A DNA stretch of 63,329 nucleotides from CAZNNH01 sp964574335. Lineage in GTDB: Bacteria > Acidobacteriota > Vicinamibacteria > Fen-336. The notes under the pieces were generated by a model that did no database searches, was not told the origin of the DNA, and saw only the letters and a program-made list of their open reading frames with translations. Where the stretch lies: assembly GCA_964574335.1 (NCBI GenBank), contig CAZNNH010000017.1:1-63329 (forward strand), given 5' to 3'. Shown here one piece after another: positions 1 through 10,605 of the stretch; position 1 is the first letter of the stretch, and the number at the start of each line of letters is the position of its first letter. The translations under genes were made by a program, and so were the position numbers.

Positions 1-554
1 GCGCGCTCAAGGCCACCCACTTCATCCAGATGTGCTGCCTGCGCCGGATCCCGCTGGTCTTCCTGCAGAACATCACCGGGTTCATCGTCGGGCGCGAGTA
101 CGAGCAGAAGGGGATCGCCAAGGACGGCGCCAAGATGGTGCACGCGGTGGCCAACGCTCAGGTGCCCAAGCTGACCGTGATCATCGGCGGCAGCTTCGGG
201 GCCGGCAACTATGGGATGTGCGGCCGCGCGTACCAGCCACGGCAGCTCTGGATGTGGCCGAACGCCCGGATCTCGGTGATGGGCGGCGAACAGGCCGCCT
301 CGGTGCTGGCCCAGGTGAAGCAGGAGCAGCTCGAGCGCCAGGGAGGCTCGATGTCGGAGGAGGAGGTCGCGGCCTTCAAGGCGCCGATCCTGGCCAAGTA
401 CGAGGAGGAGGGGAGCCCCTACTACTCTTCGGCCCGGCTGTGGGACGACGGCATCATCCCGCCCGCCGACACCCGGACGGTGCTGGGCCTCGGTCTGTCG
501 GCGGCGCTCAACGCCGAGATCCCCGAGGCCCGCTTCGGCGTCTTCCGCATGTGA
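1..554 (+). CDS. liuB: Methylcrotonyl-CoA carboxylase beta subunit, 3' part
   Basis: C-terminal ~184 codons of the carboxyltransferase subunit that moves CO2 from carboxybiotin to 3-methylcrotonyl-CoA in leucine breakdown. The frame is open from base 3 and reads ALKATHFIQM before the Met at 30, so the gene is cut by the window edge rather than starting there. Family hallmarks are LQNITGFIVG, IGGSFGAGNYGMCGRAY (acyl-CoA/oxyanion region), WPNARISVMGGEQAA and the terminal GVFRM. The next gene starts two bases after the stop and encodes the following pathway step, which supports methylcrotonyl-CoA over propionyl-CoA as substrate. Confidence 0.93.
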   Translation, partial: ALKATHFIQMCCLRRIPLVFLQNITGFIVGREYEQKGIAKDGAKMVHAVANAQVPKLTVIIGGSFGAGNYGMCGRAYQPRQLWMWPNARISVMGGEQAASVLAQVKQEQLERQGGSMSEEEVAAFKAPILAKYEEEGSPYYSSARLWDDGIIPPADTRTVLGLGLSAALNAEIPEARFGVFRM

Positions 555-555
555 G

Positions 556-1340
556 GTGAGCGTGGCCCTCGAGCGGATCCAGGTGGAGACCGACGGACAG
601 GTGGCCCGGGTCTGGCTCGCCCGACCCGAGGTGCGCAACGCCTTCGACGGCCTGATGGTCACCGAGCTGCGCAGCGCCCTGTTCGACCTGGGCGTCTCCG
701 ACACGGTGCGGGTGGTGGTGATCGGCGGGCGCGGGCCGAGCTTCTGCGCCGGCGCCGACCTGCGCTGGATGAAGGCCACCGCCGGCTCCAGCCTGGAGGA
801 GAACCAGCGCGAGGCACAGGCGCTGGCCGACCTGTTCTTCACCGTCTACAACTCGCCGACCCCGATCGTGGCCCGGGTCCACGGCGCGGCCTTGGGCGGC
901 GGCTGCGGCCTGGTGGCGGCCTGCGACATCGCCATCGGCGCCGAGGGGACCGAGCTCGGCTTCACTGAGGCGCGTCTGGGCCTGATCCCTTCCGTGATCT
1001 CGCCCTACGTGGTGGGCAAGATCGGCGAGTCGGCCGCCCGCGAGCTGTTCCTGACCGGCCGGCGCTTCGACGCGGTGCGGGCCGCCGAGCTCGGCCTGTT
1101 GCGGGCGGCGGTCCCCGAGTCGGAGCTCGAGGCCGCCGTCGAGACACGGGTTGGCGAGCTGCTGCAGTCCGGACCGCGGGCCATCGCCGAGGCCAAGGCG
1201 CTGATCCGCGAGGTCGCCTACCGCCGGGTCGAGGACGTCCAGCGCTACACCGTCGAGCGGATCGCGGAGATCCGGGTCTCGCCGGAAGCCCAGGAGGGGA
1301 TGCGCGCCTTCCTGGAGAAGCGGAAGCCGAGCTGGCGACC

Positions 1341-1344
<4 letters not shown>
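556..1344 (+). CDS. liuC: Enoyl-CoA hydratase family, probable methylglutaconyl-CoA hydratase
   Basis: 262-residue crotonase-fold protein, normal length for the family. It should hydrate 3-methylglutaconyl-CoA to HMG-CoA, between the carboxylase and HMG-CoA lyase encoded on either side. Visible motifs are SFCAGADLRWM (first oxyanion-hole segment) and HGAALGGGCGLVAACDIAIG (second segment), followed by the FTEARLGLIPSVISPYV stretch usual in this family. GTG at 556 is chosen because it lies just after the liuB stop. The 3' end overlaps the biotin carboxylase start by 4 bases (GTGA). Substrate assignment rests on context; the hydratase fold is clear. Confidence 0.88.
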
Positions 1345-2824
<1,480 letters not shown>

Positions 2825-2828
<4 letters not shown>

Positions 2829-3301
2829 TCCGGCTGCGGGTGGGAGAGGATCTTCTTGCCGTCGCGCTACAGCTCACCGCCGACCGTCTCCAGGTCGAGA
2901 TCGATGGCGAGGCCTTCTCGCCCGAGGTCGAGCCGATCGGACCTTCTTCCTTCGTGCTGCACCACGGCTTTTCCGACGAGCCCTTCCACTGCGTCGAGGA
3001 CCGGGGCACCATCCATCTTCACTGGCGGGGTCGGGTGTATCGCCTGACCGAGGAGACGGCCGGAGGGGCCGGCGGCCAGCGGGCAGCGGCGAGCGGCCTC
3101 GAGGCCCCGATGCCGGGGCGGGTGATCGCCGTCAAGGTCTCGCCCGGCCAGAGGGTGTCCCGTGGCGAAGAGGTCCTGATCGTGGAGGCGATGAAGATGG
3201 AGAACTCGCTGCGCGCCCCCCGCGACGGCACGGTGCGCAGCGTCGCCGTCGCGGTGGGGGACTCCGTCACCCCGGGGGTGGTGCTGGTCGACCTCGACTG
3301 A
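2825..3301 (+). CDS. Biotin carboxyl carrier protein with BT-type linker domain
   Basis: 158-residue protein carrying the mobile biotin. The C-terminal half is a biotinyl domain with the site VEAMKMEN, Lys being the biotinylation residue, and the upstream LEAPMPGRVIAV turn. The N-terminal ~85 residues look like the BT linker that docks biotin carboxylase on the carboxyltransferase in fused alpha subunits. GTG at 2825 overlaps the preceding stop (GTGA), so the pair may be translated in a coupled way. Together with the gene before it, it equals one ordinary fused alpha subunit, so either a real gene split or a frameshift has happened here. Confidence 0.85.
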
Positions 3302-3349
3302 GGGGAGGCGGTTGACCGGCCCCGCCCACGCCGATCATGATCGCCGCTT

Positions 3350-3616
3350 GTGAGGTCTCACGCGTCCAGCCTCGCGTCCTGCAGCTCCAGCGCCCTCGCC
3401 TACCTGCCGCTGGCGGCGCTCGCCTACCTGCTGGTGCTGCTGCTGTTCGTGAGGTTCCGGGCGGCGGGGGCGTGGGGGGCCTGGCTTGCCGCCGTGACGC
3501 TGTGCGTTCCCGCCTTGTTCACCAAGGAGATCGTGGTCACGTTGCCGGTGACGCTTCTCGGCTTCGATCGATCGGGAGGGAGAGGGGCTTCCCAGGGTGT
3601 CGGTCTCGATCCGTAG
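3350..3616 (+). pseudogene. Remnant of a TMTC/PMT-like membrane glycosyltransferase
   Basis: An 88-codon frame in the gap between the carrier protein and HMG-CoA lyase. Two hydrophobic segments (LAYLPLAALAYLLVLLLFV and WLAAVTLCVPALF) are followed by TKEIVVTLPVTLLGFD. That layout resembles the SKE-x-AVTLP-x-LLLD segment of TPR-containing O-mannosyltransferase-like (TMTC/DUF1736-type) membrane proteins, which are several hundred residues long. Both ends are missing, so I read it as a deletion remnant. It fills most of 3302-3635, where no other gene is seen. A short functional membrane peptide cannot be excluded. Confidence 0.45.
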
Positions 3617-3635
3617 AGGCGGGGTCCCAGGCACG

Positions 3636-4544
3636 ATGCTCCAGCGCGTGACGGTGGTGGAGGTCGGTCCCCGTGACGGGCTGCAGAACGAGGCGCGTCT
3701 GCTGAGCCTCGAGGATCGCCTGGCCTTCTGCCGAGCGCTCTTGGCCGCCGGTCTGCCCGTGGTCGAGGTCGGGGCCTTCGTGTCGCCTCGGTGGGTCCCT
3801 CAGATGGCCGGCTCCTCCGGGGTACTGCGGGGGCTGCTGAGCGATTCCCCGGGCGGTGCGCGGCTTCCGGTGCTGGTGCCGAACCGCAAGGGCTTCGACC
3901 GAGCCATGGAGGCCGGCGCCGGCGCCATCGCGGTGTTCACCGCCGCCAGCGAGTCGTTCAACCTGAAGAACGTGAACGCCACCGTCCCAGAGTCGTTCGA
4001 GCGTTTCGGGATGTTCCTTCCCGAGGCCCGCGCGCGGGGCCTGTGGGTGCGCGGGTACGTCTCGACGGCCTTCGGCTGCCCCTACGAGGGGACCGTCGAG
4101 CCCGGCCGTGTGGTCGACGTGGCGCGCCGGCTGCTCGACGCCGGCTGCCAGCAGGTCTCGATCGGCGACACCATCGGGGTGGCGGTTCCCAGCCAGGTGG
4201 CGGAGCTCGTAGGTCGGCTGATCGAGGTCATGCCCGTCGAGGTCCTGGCCGTGCACCTGCACGACACCCGCGGCACCGCCCTCGCCAACGTGCTGGCTTC
4301 TCTCCAGGCGGGTGTCCGCGTCGTGGATGCCTCGGCGGGGGGGCTCGGCGGTTGCCCGTACGCCCCCGGCGCGAGCGGCAACCTGGCGACGGAGGACCTA
4401 GTCTACATGCTCCATGGGATGGGGTTCGAGACCGGCGTGGACCTGCCGAGCCTGCTGCGGGCCTCGAGGCTCATCGAGGCTCGCCTGGGACGCCGGCTGC
4501 CCAGTCGCTACCTGCGCGCCTGCGCCGGCGGCGAAGGGGCCTGA
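3636..4544 (+). CDS. liuE: Hydroxymethylglutaryl-CoA lyase
   Basis: 302-residue TIM-barrel lyase that splits HMG-CoA to acetoacetate and acetyl-CoA, the last leucine-catabolic step. Motifs: VEVGPRDGLQNE at the N-terminus (metal-binding Asp and catalytic Arg), SIGDTIGVAVP, the metal ligands in LAVHLHDTRG, and the catalytic Cys loop GLGGCPYAPGASGN. ATG 3636 is chosen because the barrel begins at residue 5 from it; a longer frame from 3597 adds 13 residues without family similarity. The upstream remnant separates it from the rest of the operon, so it may need its own promoter. Confidence 0.92.
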   Translation: MLQRVTVVEVGPRDGLQNEARLLSLEDRLAFCRALLAAGLPVVEVGAFVSPRWVPQMAGSSGVLRGLLSDSPGGARLPVLVPNRKGFDRAMEAGAGAIAVFTAASESFNLKNVNATVPESFERFGMFLPEARARGLWVRGYVSTAFGCPYEGTVEPGRVVDVARRLLDAGCQQVSIGDTIGVAVPSQVAELVGRLIEVMPVEVLAVHLHDTRGTALANVLASLQAGVRVVDASAGGLGGCPYAPGASGNLATEDLVYMLHGMGFETGVDLPSLLRASRLIEARLGRRLPSRYLRACAGGEGA

Positions 4545-4767
4545 GGTGGAAAAACCCCCAGCCGGTGCGGAAGAACGCCCACGGCCGTCTCGGTCGGGCC
4601 GCGTGCCCGAGCGGGGCGAGCAAGGGTCGGTTCCGTTGAGCCCGCGACCACAGCTCGAGCCACGCTCCCCAAGCCATCGTCCTTTCTGACGGAAGCAGAC
4701 CCTGCCGGTCCGTGGTCGGGGCGAGCCCGTCCGAGCGGAGAGCTGGGCGGGGTGGACGGCCAAGGCC

Positions 4768-5331
4768 ATGGGGGCGAGCCCGGGCATGGGGCTTGCTCAG
4801 TCGTCCGGCATGACGAGCCTCGCATATGTGCAGCGGGGTCTCAGCCGCAGCGGAGTCGCCGTTGCGCCTTTCGAGCAGGCCCTGTTCGCCGAGCTGGAAG
4901 CCGCCGCCTTGCACTACAAGGCGGCTCCCGAAGCCCTGATCCAGGTCCTCCACCGAGCCCAGGAGCTCTTCGGCTACCTGCGCGAGGACGTGGTCGGCTG
5001 GGTCGCCCATCGCCTGCGGCTGCCGATCAGCCAGGTCCACGGCGTGATCGGCTTCTACTCCTTCTTCAGCCGGGTGCCGCGCGGCAAGCACGTGATCCAA
5101 CTCTGCCTGGGCACCGCCTGCTACGTGCGGGGGGCGGCACCGCTGCTCGGCCGCCTCCAGCGCGAGCTGGGGATCCGGGCCGGCGAGACCACGCGAGACG
5201 GGCTCTTCAGCCTCCGCACCGTACGTTGCCTGGGAGCGTGCGGACAAGCGCCGACGGTGATGATCGCTGACGAGATCCACGGGGGCCTTGCTACCGGCGA
5301 GATCCGGCCGACCCTGAGGCGGTACCGGTGA
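4768..5331 (+). CDS. hoxE: NAD(P)-linked hydrogenase subunit HoxE / NuoE-like 2Fe-2S protein
   Basis: 187-residue thioredoxin-like ferredoxin of the NuoE family. Cluster ligands are in LCLGTACYVRGA (Cys-x4-Cys) and CLGACGQAP (Cys-x3-Cys). The helical N-terminal part includes VIGFYSFFSRVPRGKHVI, typical of complex I 24-kDa and HoxE subunits. First gene of a five-gene hydrogenase operon; it overlaps hoxF by 4 bases. The start is uncertain: ATG 4768, 4786 and 4810 are all in frame and none has a convincing ribosome site. The 4545-4767 stretch before it holds no recognisable gene. Confidence 0.85.
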   Translation: MGASPGMGLAQSSGMTSLAYVQRGLSRSGVAVAPFEQALFAELEAAALHYKAAPEALIQVLHRAQELFGYLREDVVGWVAHRLRLPISQVHGVIGFYSFFSRVPRGKHVIQLCLGTACYVRGAAPLLGRLQRELGIRAGETTRDGLFSLRTVRCLGACGQAPTVMIADEIHGGLATGEIRPTLRRYR

Positions 5332-8300
5332 GCCCGGAAGACCTGAAGGAGTGGAGGGACCGCCTGGTCTCGAGGCTGGATCTGCGCCTCGCGCCGCCGC
5401 TGGCGGCCACCTGGGAGCCCTCCACCCAGCGACACGACGTGATGGTGTGCGCCGGCGGTGCCTGCGTCAGCTTGGGCAGCGCCAACGTCGCGGCGGCGTT
5501 CCGCGAGCTGCTCGGCCAGAGGCGCCTGGCGGGCCAGGTCCACTTGGTCGAGACCGGCTGTGTCGGTTGCTGCAACCTGGGCGTGGTGATCCAGGTGTGC
5601 CCCGACGACGTGCTCTACGCCCGGGTGCGGCCCGACCAGGTGCGCCGCATCGTCGAGGAGCACCTGCGCGGTGGACGCGTGGTCTCCGAGCTGCTCCACC
5701 ACGACGACGGCAACACCTACCGCTCGGCTCGCGAGATGCCTTTCTTCGTCCGCCAGCAGCGGGTGGTGCTCGAGAACTGCGGTCTGATCGATCCCCAGAG
5801 CCTCGAGGAGTACGTCGCCCGGGACGGCTACGCGGCCCTCTCGCGAGCCCTCACCGAGATGTCGCCCGCCGATGTAGTGGCCGAGGTCAGCCGGAGCGGC
5901 CTGCGGGGACGCGGGGGCGGGGGGTTCCCCACCGGCGCCAAGTGGAAGATGTTGGCCGCCGCGCCGGGCGCCTGTAAGTACGTGGTCTGCAATGCCGACG
6001 AGGGCGATCCGGGCGCCTTCATGGACCGCAGCGTCCTGGAGAGCGATCCCCACCGAGTCCTCGAAGGGATGTTGATCGCGGGTTTCGCCACCGGGTCGCG
6101 CCACGGCGTCGTCTACGTACGAGCCGAGTACCCGCTGGCGATCCGGCGACTGCAGCAAGCCCTGGCGGCCGCCGAGGAGCAGGGCTTCTTGGGCTTGCGC
6201 ATCCTCGACACCGCCTTCTCGTTCGAGGTCGAGATCCGGGTCGGCGCCGGGGCCTTCGTGTGCGGCGAAGAGACCGCCCTCATGGCGTCGGTGGAAGGTC
6301 GCCGTGGCTCGCCGCGTCCGAGGCCCCCCTTCCCCACCGAGAGCGGCCTCTTCGGTCACCCGACCGCGATCAACAACGTCGAGACCTTCGCCAACGTCCC
6401 GCCGATCCTGAGACGGGGGGCCGAGTGGTTCCGCAGCCTCGGCACGCCCGACAGTCCCGGCACCAAGGTTTTCGCCCTGGCCGGCAGCATCACCAACACC
6501 GGTCTGGTCGAGGTGCCGATGGGCACCTCGCTCCGCGACCTGGTGTTCGAGGTGGGGGGCGGCGTGCGGGGCGGCCGGGCCTTCAAGGCGGCGCAGACGG
6601 GTGGCCCGTCGGGAGGGTGTATCCCGGCCCGGCACCTCGACACGCCCCTCGACTTCGACTCCCTGCAGCGGATCGGCTCGATCATGGGCAGCGGCGGGCT
6701 GATCGTCATGGACGAGACCTCGTGCATGGTCGACGTGGCCCGCTTCTTCATGGACTTCTGCGTCGAGGAGTCGTGCGGGAAGTGCCCGCCCTGCCGGGCG
6801 GGGACGCGCCAGATGCTCCATCTCCTGGACCGGGTGTGCGCGGGCCGGGCCGACCCCGGCGATCTCGCGCGGCTCGAGGAGCTGGGCGAGACCATGACCA
6901 CCGCCAGCCTCTGCGGCCTGGGGACGACCGCGCCCAACCCGGTGCGGAGCACGCTGCGGCACTTCCGGGAGGAGTACGTCGCCCACGTGCAGGACGGCCG
7001 CTGCCACGCCGGCGTGTGCCGGGCGCTGTTCCGTTCGCCGTGCGAGAACGCCTGCCCGCTGCGAATGAACATCCCGGGCTTCCTGCAGCTCCTCAACGAG
7101 GGTCGCCTGGACGACGCCTACGAGATGATCCTGCTCGAGAACCCGCTGCCGGCCACCACCGGAAGGGTCTGCCAGCACCCCTGCCAGCAGCGTTGTGCGC
7201 GGGGCAACCACGACGAGCCGGTGGCGATCCGCGACGTCCACCGCTTCATCGCCGACACCATCCACGCCGAGGGGCGCGAGGGTCGGCTGCTGGGCCGAGT
7301 CAAGGACCGTCGCCTGCCCGCCACCGGCAAGCGGGTGGCGGTTGTGGGCGCCGGGCCGGCCGGGCTCACCGCGGCGTTCTACCTGGCGCTGCTCGGCCAT
7401 CGTGTCTCGCTCTACGACGGGGCGCCGGAGCCAGGGGGGTTGCTGCGCTTCGGCCTGGCGGCCTATCGGCTGCCGCGCATGGTGCTCCGGGCGGAGCTGG
7501 CCTTCCTGCGGGTGCTCGGGATCGAGGTGGTGGTCAACGCCTCGCTCGGAGCGGAGCTTTGTTTGGCTCGGCTCGAGCATGACTTCGATGCGGTGCTGCT
7601 GGCGCTGGGCACCGCGAAGCAGGTCCGAGCCGGGGTGCCGGGAGCGGAGTTGGGGGGCGTCCGCGACGCCCTCGACTTCCTTGTTTCCTGTTCCGTCGGC
7701 CGTCCCCCCCAGCTCGGTGACCACGTGGTGGTGGTCGGCGGCGGCAACGCCGCCGTCGACGCGGCCCGGACCGCCCGACGCCTGGGGGCTCGAGTGACCG
7801 TCGCCTACCGGCGCCAGCAGGCTGACATGCCGGCCATCCCCGAGGAGGTCGAGCAGGCCCGTGAGGAGGGGGTGGAGCTCCTCTTCCACACCGGTGTGTC
7901 GGCGATCGTCGGGGTCGAAGGGCTGGTCAAAGCCATCGCTGCCGAGCGGCTGGCGCCCGGCCGCTACGACTCCTCCGGCCGGCGGAGCCCCGAGCCGACC
8001 GGCGAGGTCCGAGAGCTGCCGTGCAGCGGAGTGATCTTCGCTATCGGCGAGCGTGTCGACCCGCAGCCGCTGCAGGCGGCCGGGATCGAGCTGGACCCGA
8101 CTGGCCGCGTCCGGGTCGACCTCGCCACCGGGCAGACCAGCCGCCCCCGCGTCTTCGCCGCCGGCGACGTGGTCACCGGTCCCTCGAATGTGGCCTTGGC
8201 GATGGCGGCCGGGAAGCGGGCAGTGGAGCGTATCGATGCCGCCCTGTCGGGAAGCTCCCGGCTGATCTCCATGACGAGCGGCTTCAGCTACGCCCAGACC

Positions 8301-8498
8301 GCCCCCACCCGGGCGGTCGGCGGGGAGAGGAGCCGGGTGAAGATGCTGGCTCTCGAACAACGGGAGGGCTCCTTCGGCGAGGTCTCGCTCGGCCTCACCG
8401 AGGTGCAGGCGCGCTCCGAGGCCCGCCGCTGCCTGCGCTGCGACGTCTCCGACCAGGCGCAGGAGGAGGACGCCGTCGCCGCCCGCGCCGGAGCCTGA
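5328..8498 (+). CDS. hoxF: HoxF/NuoF diaphorase fused to a GltD-like FAD/NADPH oxidoreductase
   Basis: 1056 residues, far longer than ordinary HoxF. Order of domains: thioredoxin-like 2Fe-2S (CAGGAC, CVGCCNLG, residues ~35-110); NuoF FMN/NADH domain (GRGGGGFPTGAKWKM ~190, CNADEGDPGAFMDRS ~220); SLBB region; 4Fe-4S site ESCGKCPPCRAGTRQM ~480. A GltD-type module follows from ~560: cysteine-rich N-terminal Fe-S part (CENACPL, CQHPCQQRCARG), FAD fold GAGPAGLTAAFY ~675, NADPH fold GGGNAAVDAARTARRLG ~800, and CLRCD near the C-terminus. It should exchange electrons with NAD(H) at FMN and possibly NADP(H) at FAD. Overlaps hoxE by 4 bases; hoxU starts one base after its stop. Confidence 0.88.
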   Translation: MSPEDLKEWRDRLVSRLDLRLAPPLAATWEPSTQRHDVMVCAGGACVSLGSANVAAAFRELLGQRRLAGQVHLVETGCVGCCNLGVVIQVCPDDVLYARVRPDQVRRIVEEHLRGGRVVSELLHHDDGNTYRSAREMPFFVRQQRVVLENCGLIDPQSLEEYVARDGYAALSRALTEMSPADVVAEVSRSGLRGRGGGGFPTGAKWKMLAAAPGACKYVVCNADEGDPGAFMDRSVLESDPHRVLEGMLIAGFATGSRHGVVYVRAEYPLAIRRLQQALAAAEEQGFLGLRILDTAFSFEVEIRVGAGAFVCGEETALMASVEGRRGSPRPRPPFPTESGLFGHPTAINNVETFANVPPILRRGAEWFRSLGTPDSPGTKVFALAGSITNTGLVEVPMGTSLRDLVFEVGGGVRGGRAFKAAQTGGPSGGCIPARHLDTPLDFDSLQRIGSIMGSGGLIVMDETSCMVDVARFFMDFCVEESCGKCPPCRAGTRQMLHLLDRVCAGRADPGDLARLEELGETMTTASLCGLGTTAPNPVRSTLRHFREEYVAHVQDGRCHAGVCRALFRSPCENACPLRMNIPGFLQLLNEGRLDDAYEMILLENPLPATTGRVCQHPCQQRCARGNHDEPVAIRDVHRFIADTIHAEGREGRLLGRVKDRRLPATGKRVAVVGAGPAGLTAAFYLALLGHRVSLYDGAPEPGGLLRFGLAAYRLPRMVLRAELAFLRVLGIEVVVNASLGAELCLARLEHDFDAVLLALGTAKQVRAGVPGAELGGVRDALDFLVSCSVGRPPQLGDHVVVVGGGNAAVDAARTARRLGARVTVAYRRQQADMPAIPEEVEQAREEGVELLFHTGVSAIVGVEGLVKAIAAERLAPGRYDSSGRRSPEPTGEVRELPCSGVIFAIGERVDPQPLQAAGIELDPTGRVRVDLATGQTSRPRVFAAGDVVTGPSNVALAMAAGKRAVERIDAALSGSSRLISMTSGFSYAQTAPTRAVGGERSRVKMLALEQREGSFGEVSLGLTEVQARSEARRCLRCDVSDQAQEEDAVAARAGA

Positions 8499-8499
8499 C

Positions 8500-10605
8500 A
8501 TGGCCGAGATCCACGTGACGATCGACGGCCGGACCGTGGTGGGACAGTCCGGCCAGTCGATCCTCGAGGTGTGCCGGGAGCACGGGGTCCGGGTTCCGAC
8601 GCTCTGCTACTGCGAGGGGCTCTCTCCGGCCGGGGCCTGCCGGCTGTGCATCGTCAGGGTCGAAGGCCAGCGGCGTCCGGTCCCGGCCTGCACCACACCG
8701 GCCCAGGATGGGATGGTGGTGGTGACCGCGAGCGACGAGCTGCGCGAGCAGCGCCGCCGGGTCATCGAGCTGCTGCTGGGCGAGCGCAACCACGTCTGTC
8801 CCTACTGCGCCCGGAGCGGCAACTGCGAGCTGCAGAGTCTGGCCTACGAGCATGGGATCGACCACGTCCGCTACGACTACCTCTTCCCGCCGTTGACGGT
8901 GGACGGGTCCCACCCCCACATCGTCCGCGATCACAACCGCTGTGTGCTCTGCGGTCGCTGCATCCGCGCCTGCACCGAGCTGACGGGGGCCCACGTGCTG
9001 GACCTCGACCTGCGGGGGCCCCACACCCTGGTGATCGCCGACCAGGGCCTGCCCCTCGGCGAGTCGAGCTGCGTGTCGTGTGGAACCTGTCTCGCCGTCT
9101 GCCCGACGGGCGCCCTGTTCGAGAAGCGCTGCGCCCACTGGCAGGGAAGGATGCCGCTCCAGCTCGAGGAGACCGTCTGCCCGGTGTGCGCGGTGGGCTG
9201 CCGGATGTCGGTGTCGGTGCTGCACCGCCAGATCGGGCACATCTCCGCCGCCCCCGGCTGGAACGGGAACCGAGTGCTCTGTGCGCGGGGGCGCTTCGAG
9301 CTGGTCAACCCGACCCGCCCCCGCGTCGGCGCGCCGCGCCGCCGGCACGGCAAGGAGTGGCTGGCCATCGACCTCGACGAGGCGGTCGAGCGCTGCGCCC
9401 AGCGCCTGGGGAGCCGGCCGGTGGGCTCCGACCCGGCCCGGGTGGTGGCGCTCCTGAGCTCGCGCTTGCCCCTGGAGGCGATGGCGGCGTGCCGCGGCTT
9501 CATGACCGACGTGATCGGCAGCCCGCGGTGGGGCGTTTTCGATCGCACCGACTCGAGCGCGGTGAGAGAGGCCCTCGGCATCGAAGAGAAGCTGGCACCG
9601 CTCTCGCGGCTCTGCGACCTCGAGGACGCCGACATGTTCCTGCTGGTGGGCTGCAACCTGGAGCGCTCCAGCGGTGCGATCGCCTCGGCGGTGCGGAGGG
9701 GGGTGCTGCGGCGCCGGGCCACGCTGGTCAAGCTGAACCCGCGACACACCTGGCTGACCGGCTGGACGGATCTGCACGTCGAGGTGGAGCGGGGCCGGGA
9801 CGCCCTGGTGCTGGCCGCGATCCTGAAGTACGCGATCGACGCCGGCGCGGCGATCACACCGGTGCCCGAGGCCCTGGCGACGGGCCTGGCCGACCTCGAG
9901 GACGTCGAGATCACCCGGCTGACCGGCGTGCCCGCCGAGTCGCTGCGTCGAGTGGCCCGCCTGTACCTGGACGCGGCGCGGCCGATGGTCCTGTGCGGCC
10001 GCGGGATCACGCGGTCCGGCCCGGAGGCGCTGCGCGCGGCGCTCGGCCTGGTGAGGGCCACCGGCCGCCTGACGGCGGACGGACGGTACCGGCTGATGGA
10101 GCTCTCGATCGGCTCCAACAGCGTCGGGGCCCGCCTGCTGGGCCCGGCCGGCCTCAACCCGGACCGTCTCGATCCCCACAGCGCCGACGTGGCCTTCGTG
10201 GTCCTGGGCGGCATCGATCCCACCTGGCCGCGCGACCGGCTGGAGCGCCTGCGGACGGTGGGCTTCGTGGTTGCACTCTCCCCTCGCGAGCACGAGGTCA
10301 CCGATCTGGCCCACGTCGTCGTGCCGACCCCGGCCTGGAACGAGCGCGCCGGGACGTTCGTGAACCTCGAGGGGAGGGTCCAGCGCTCGCGCCGGCTGAT
10401 GGAGCCGGCACCGGGCTCGATCGACGAGAGGAGCTTCTTCGAGGCGGTGGCGGCGAGCTGTCGCCACGAGGGAGGGGCCTGGAAAGCCAACGGCGTGCCG
10501 GGCTCGATCCAGGAGGCCGCCGACGGCGGGCTGCTCCCGGTCAACCCCATGCAGGCAGGACTCGACGGCCCCTCTCTGGAGGCCCTCATCCATGCCAGAC
10601 CCTGA
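8500..10605 (+). CDS. hoxU: NuoG-like large HoxU subunit with truncated molybdopterin-oxidoreductase domain
   Basis: 701 residues, whereas canonical HoxU is about 240. N-terminal 2Fe-2S ferredoxin (CYCEGLSPAGACRLC), a His/Cys 4Fe-4S site (HVCPYCARSGNCELQ), a two-cluster ferredoxin (CVLCGRCIRAC, CVSCGTCLAVCP), then the formate-dehydrogenase/NuoG-type 4Fe-4S site (CPVCAVGC ... LCARG). The remaining ~430 residues resemble the molybdopterin fold of NuoG but are shorter than active enzymes, with no obvious catalytic Cys/Sec site. Likely role: the iron-sulfur wire between HoxF and the NiFe module. It overlaps hoxY by 14 bases. Formate dehydrogenase alpha is the alternative label, but hydrogenase genes follow directly. 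Confidence 0.85.
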   Translation: MAEIHVTIDGRTVVGQSGQSILEVCREHGVRVPTLCYCEGLSPAGACRLCIVRVEGQRRPVPACTTPAQDGMVVVTASDELREQRRRVIELLLGERNHVCPYCARSGNCELQSLAYEHGIDHVRYDYLFPPLTVDGSHPHIVRDHNRCVLCGRCIRACTELTGAHVLDLDLRGPHTLVIADQGLPLGESSCVSCGTCLAVCPTGALFEKRCAHWQGRMPLQLEETVCPVCAVGCRMSVSVLHRQIGHISAAPGWNGNRVLCARGRFELVNPTRPRVGAPRRRHGKEWLAIDLDEAVERCAQRLGSRPVGSDPARVVALLSSRLPLEAMAACRGFMTDVIGSPRWGVFDRTDSSAVREALGIEEKLAPLSRLCDLEDADMFLLVGCNLERSSGAIASAVRRGVLRRRATLVKLNPRHTWLTGWTDLHVEVERGRDALVLAAILKYAIDAGAAITPVPEALATGLADLEDVEITRLTGVPAESLRRVARLYLDAARPMVLCGRGITRSGPEALRAALGLVRATGRLTADGRYRLMELSIGSNSVGARLLGPAGLNPDRLDPHSADVAFVVLGGIDPTWPRDRLERLRTVGFVVALSPREHEVTDLAHVVVPTPAWNERAGTFVNLEGRVQRSRRLMEPAPGSIDERSFFEAVAASCRHEGGAWKANGVPGSIQEAADGGLLPVNPMQAGLDGPSLEALIHARP

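Noticed and set aside
4545..4767. Small RNA or riboswitch before hoxE
   Set aside because: The stretch contains repeated GGGGCGAGCC words, but no stable fold, promoter or family could be supported by eye.
5121..8501. Open frame of 1126 codons on the minus strand opposite hoxF
   Set aside because: A GC-rich shadow of hoxF: its sequence is low-complexity Arg/Gly/His/Ala-rich with no domain, while the plus strand encodes a full set of cofactor motifs.
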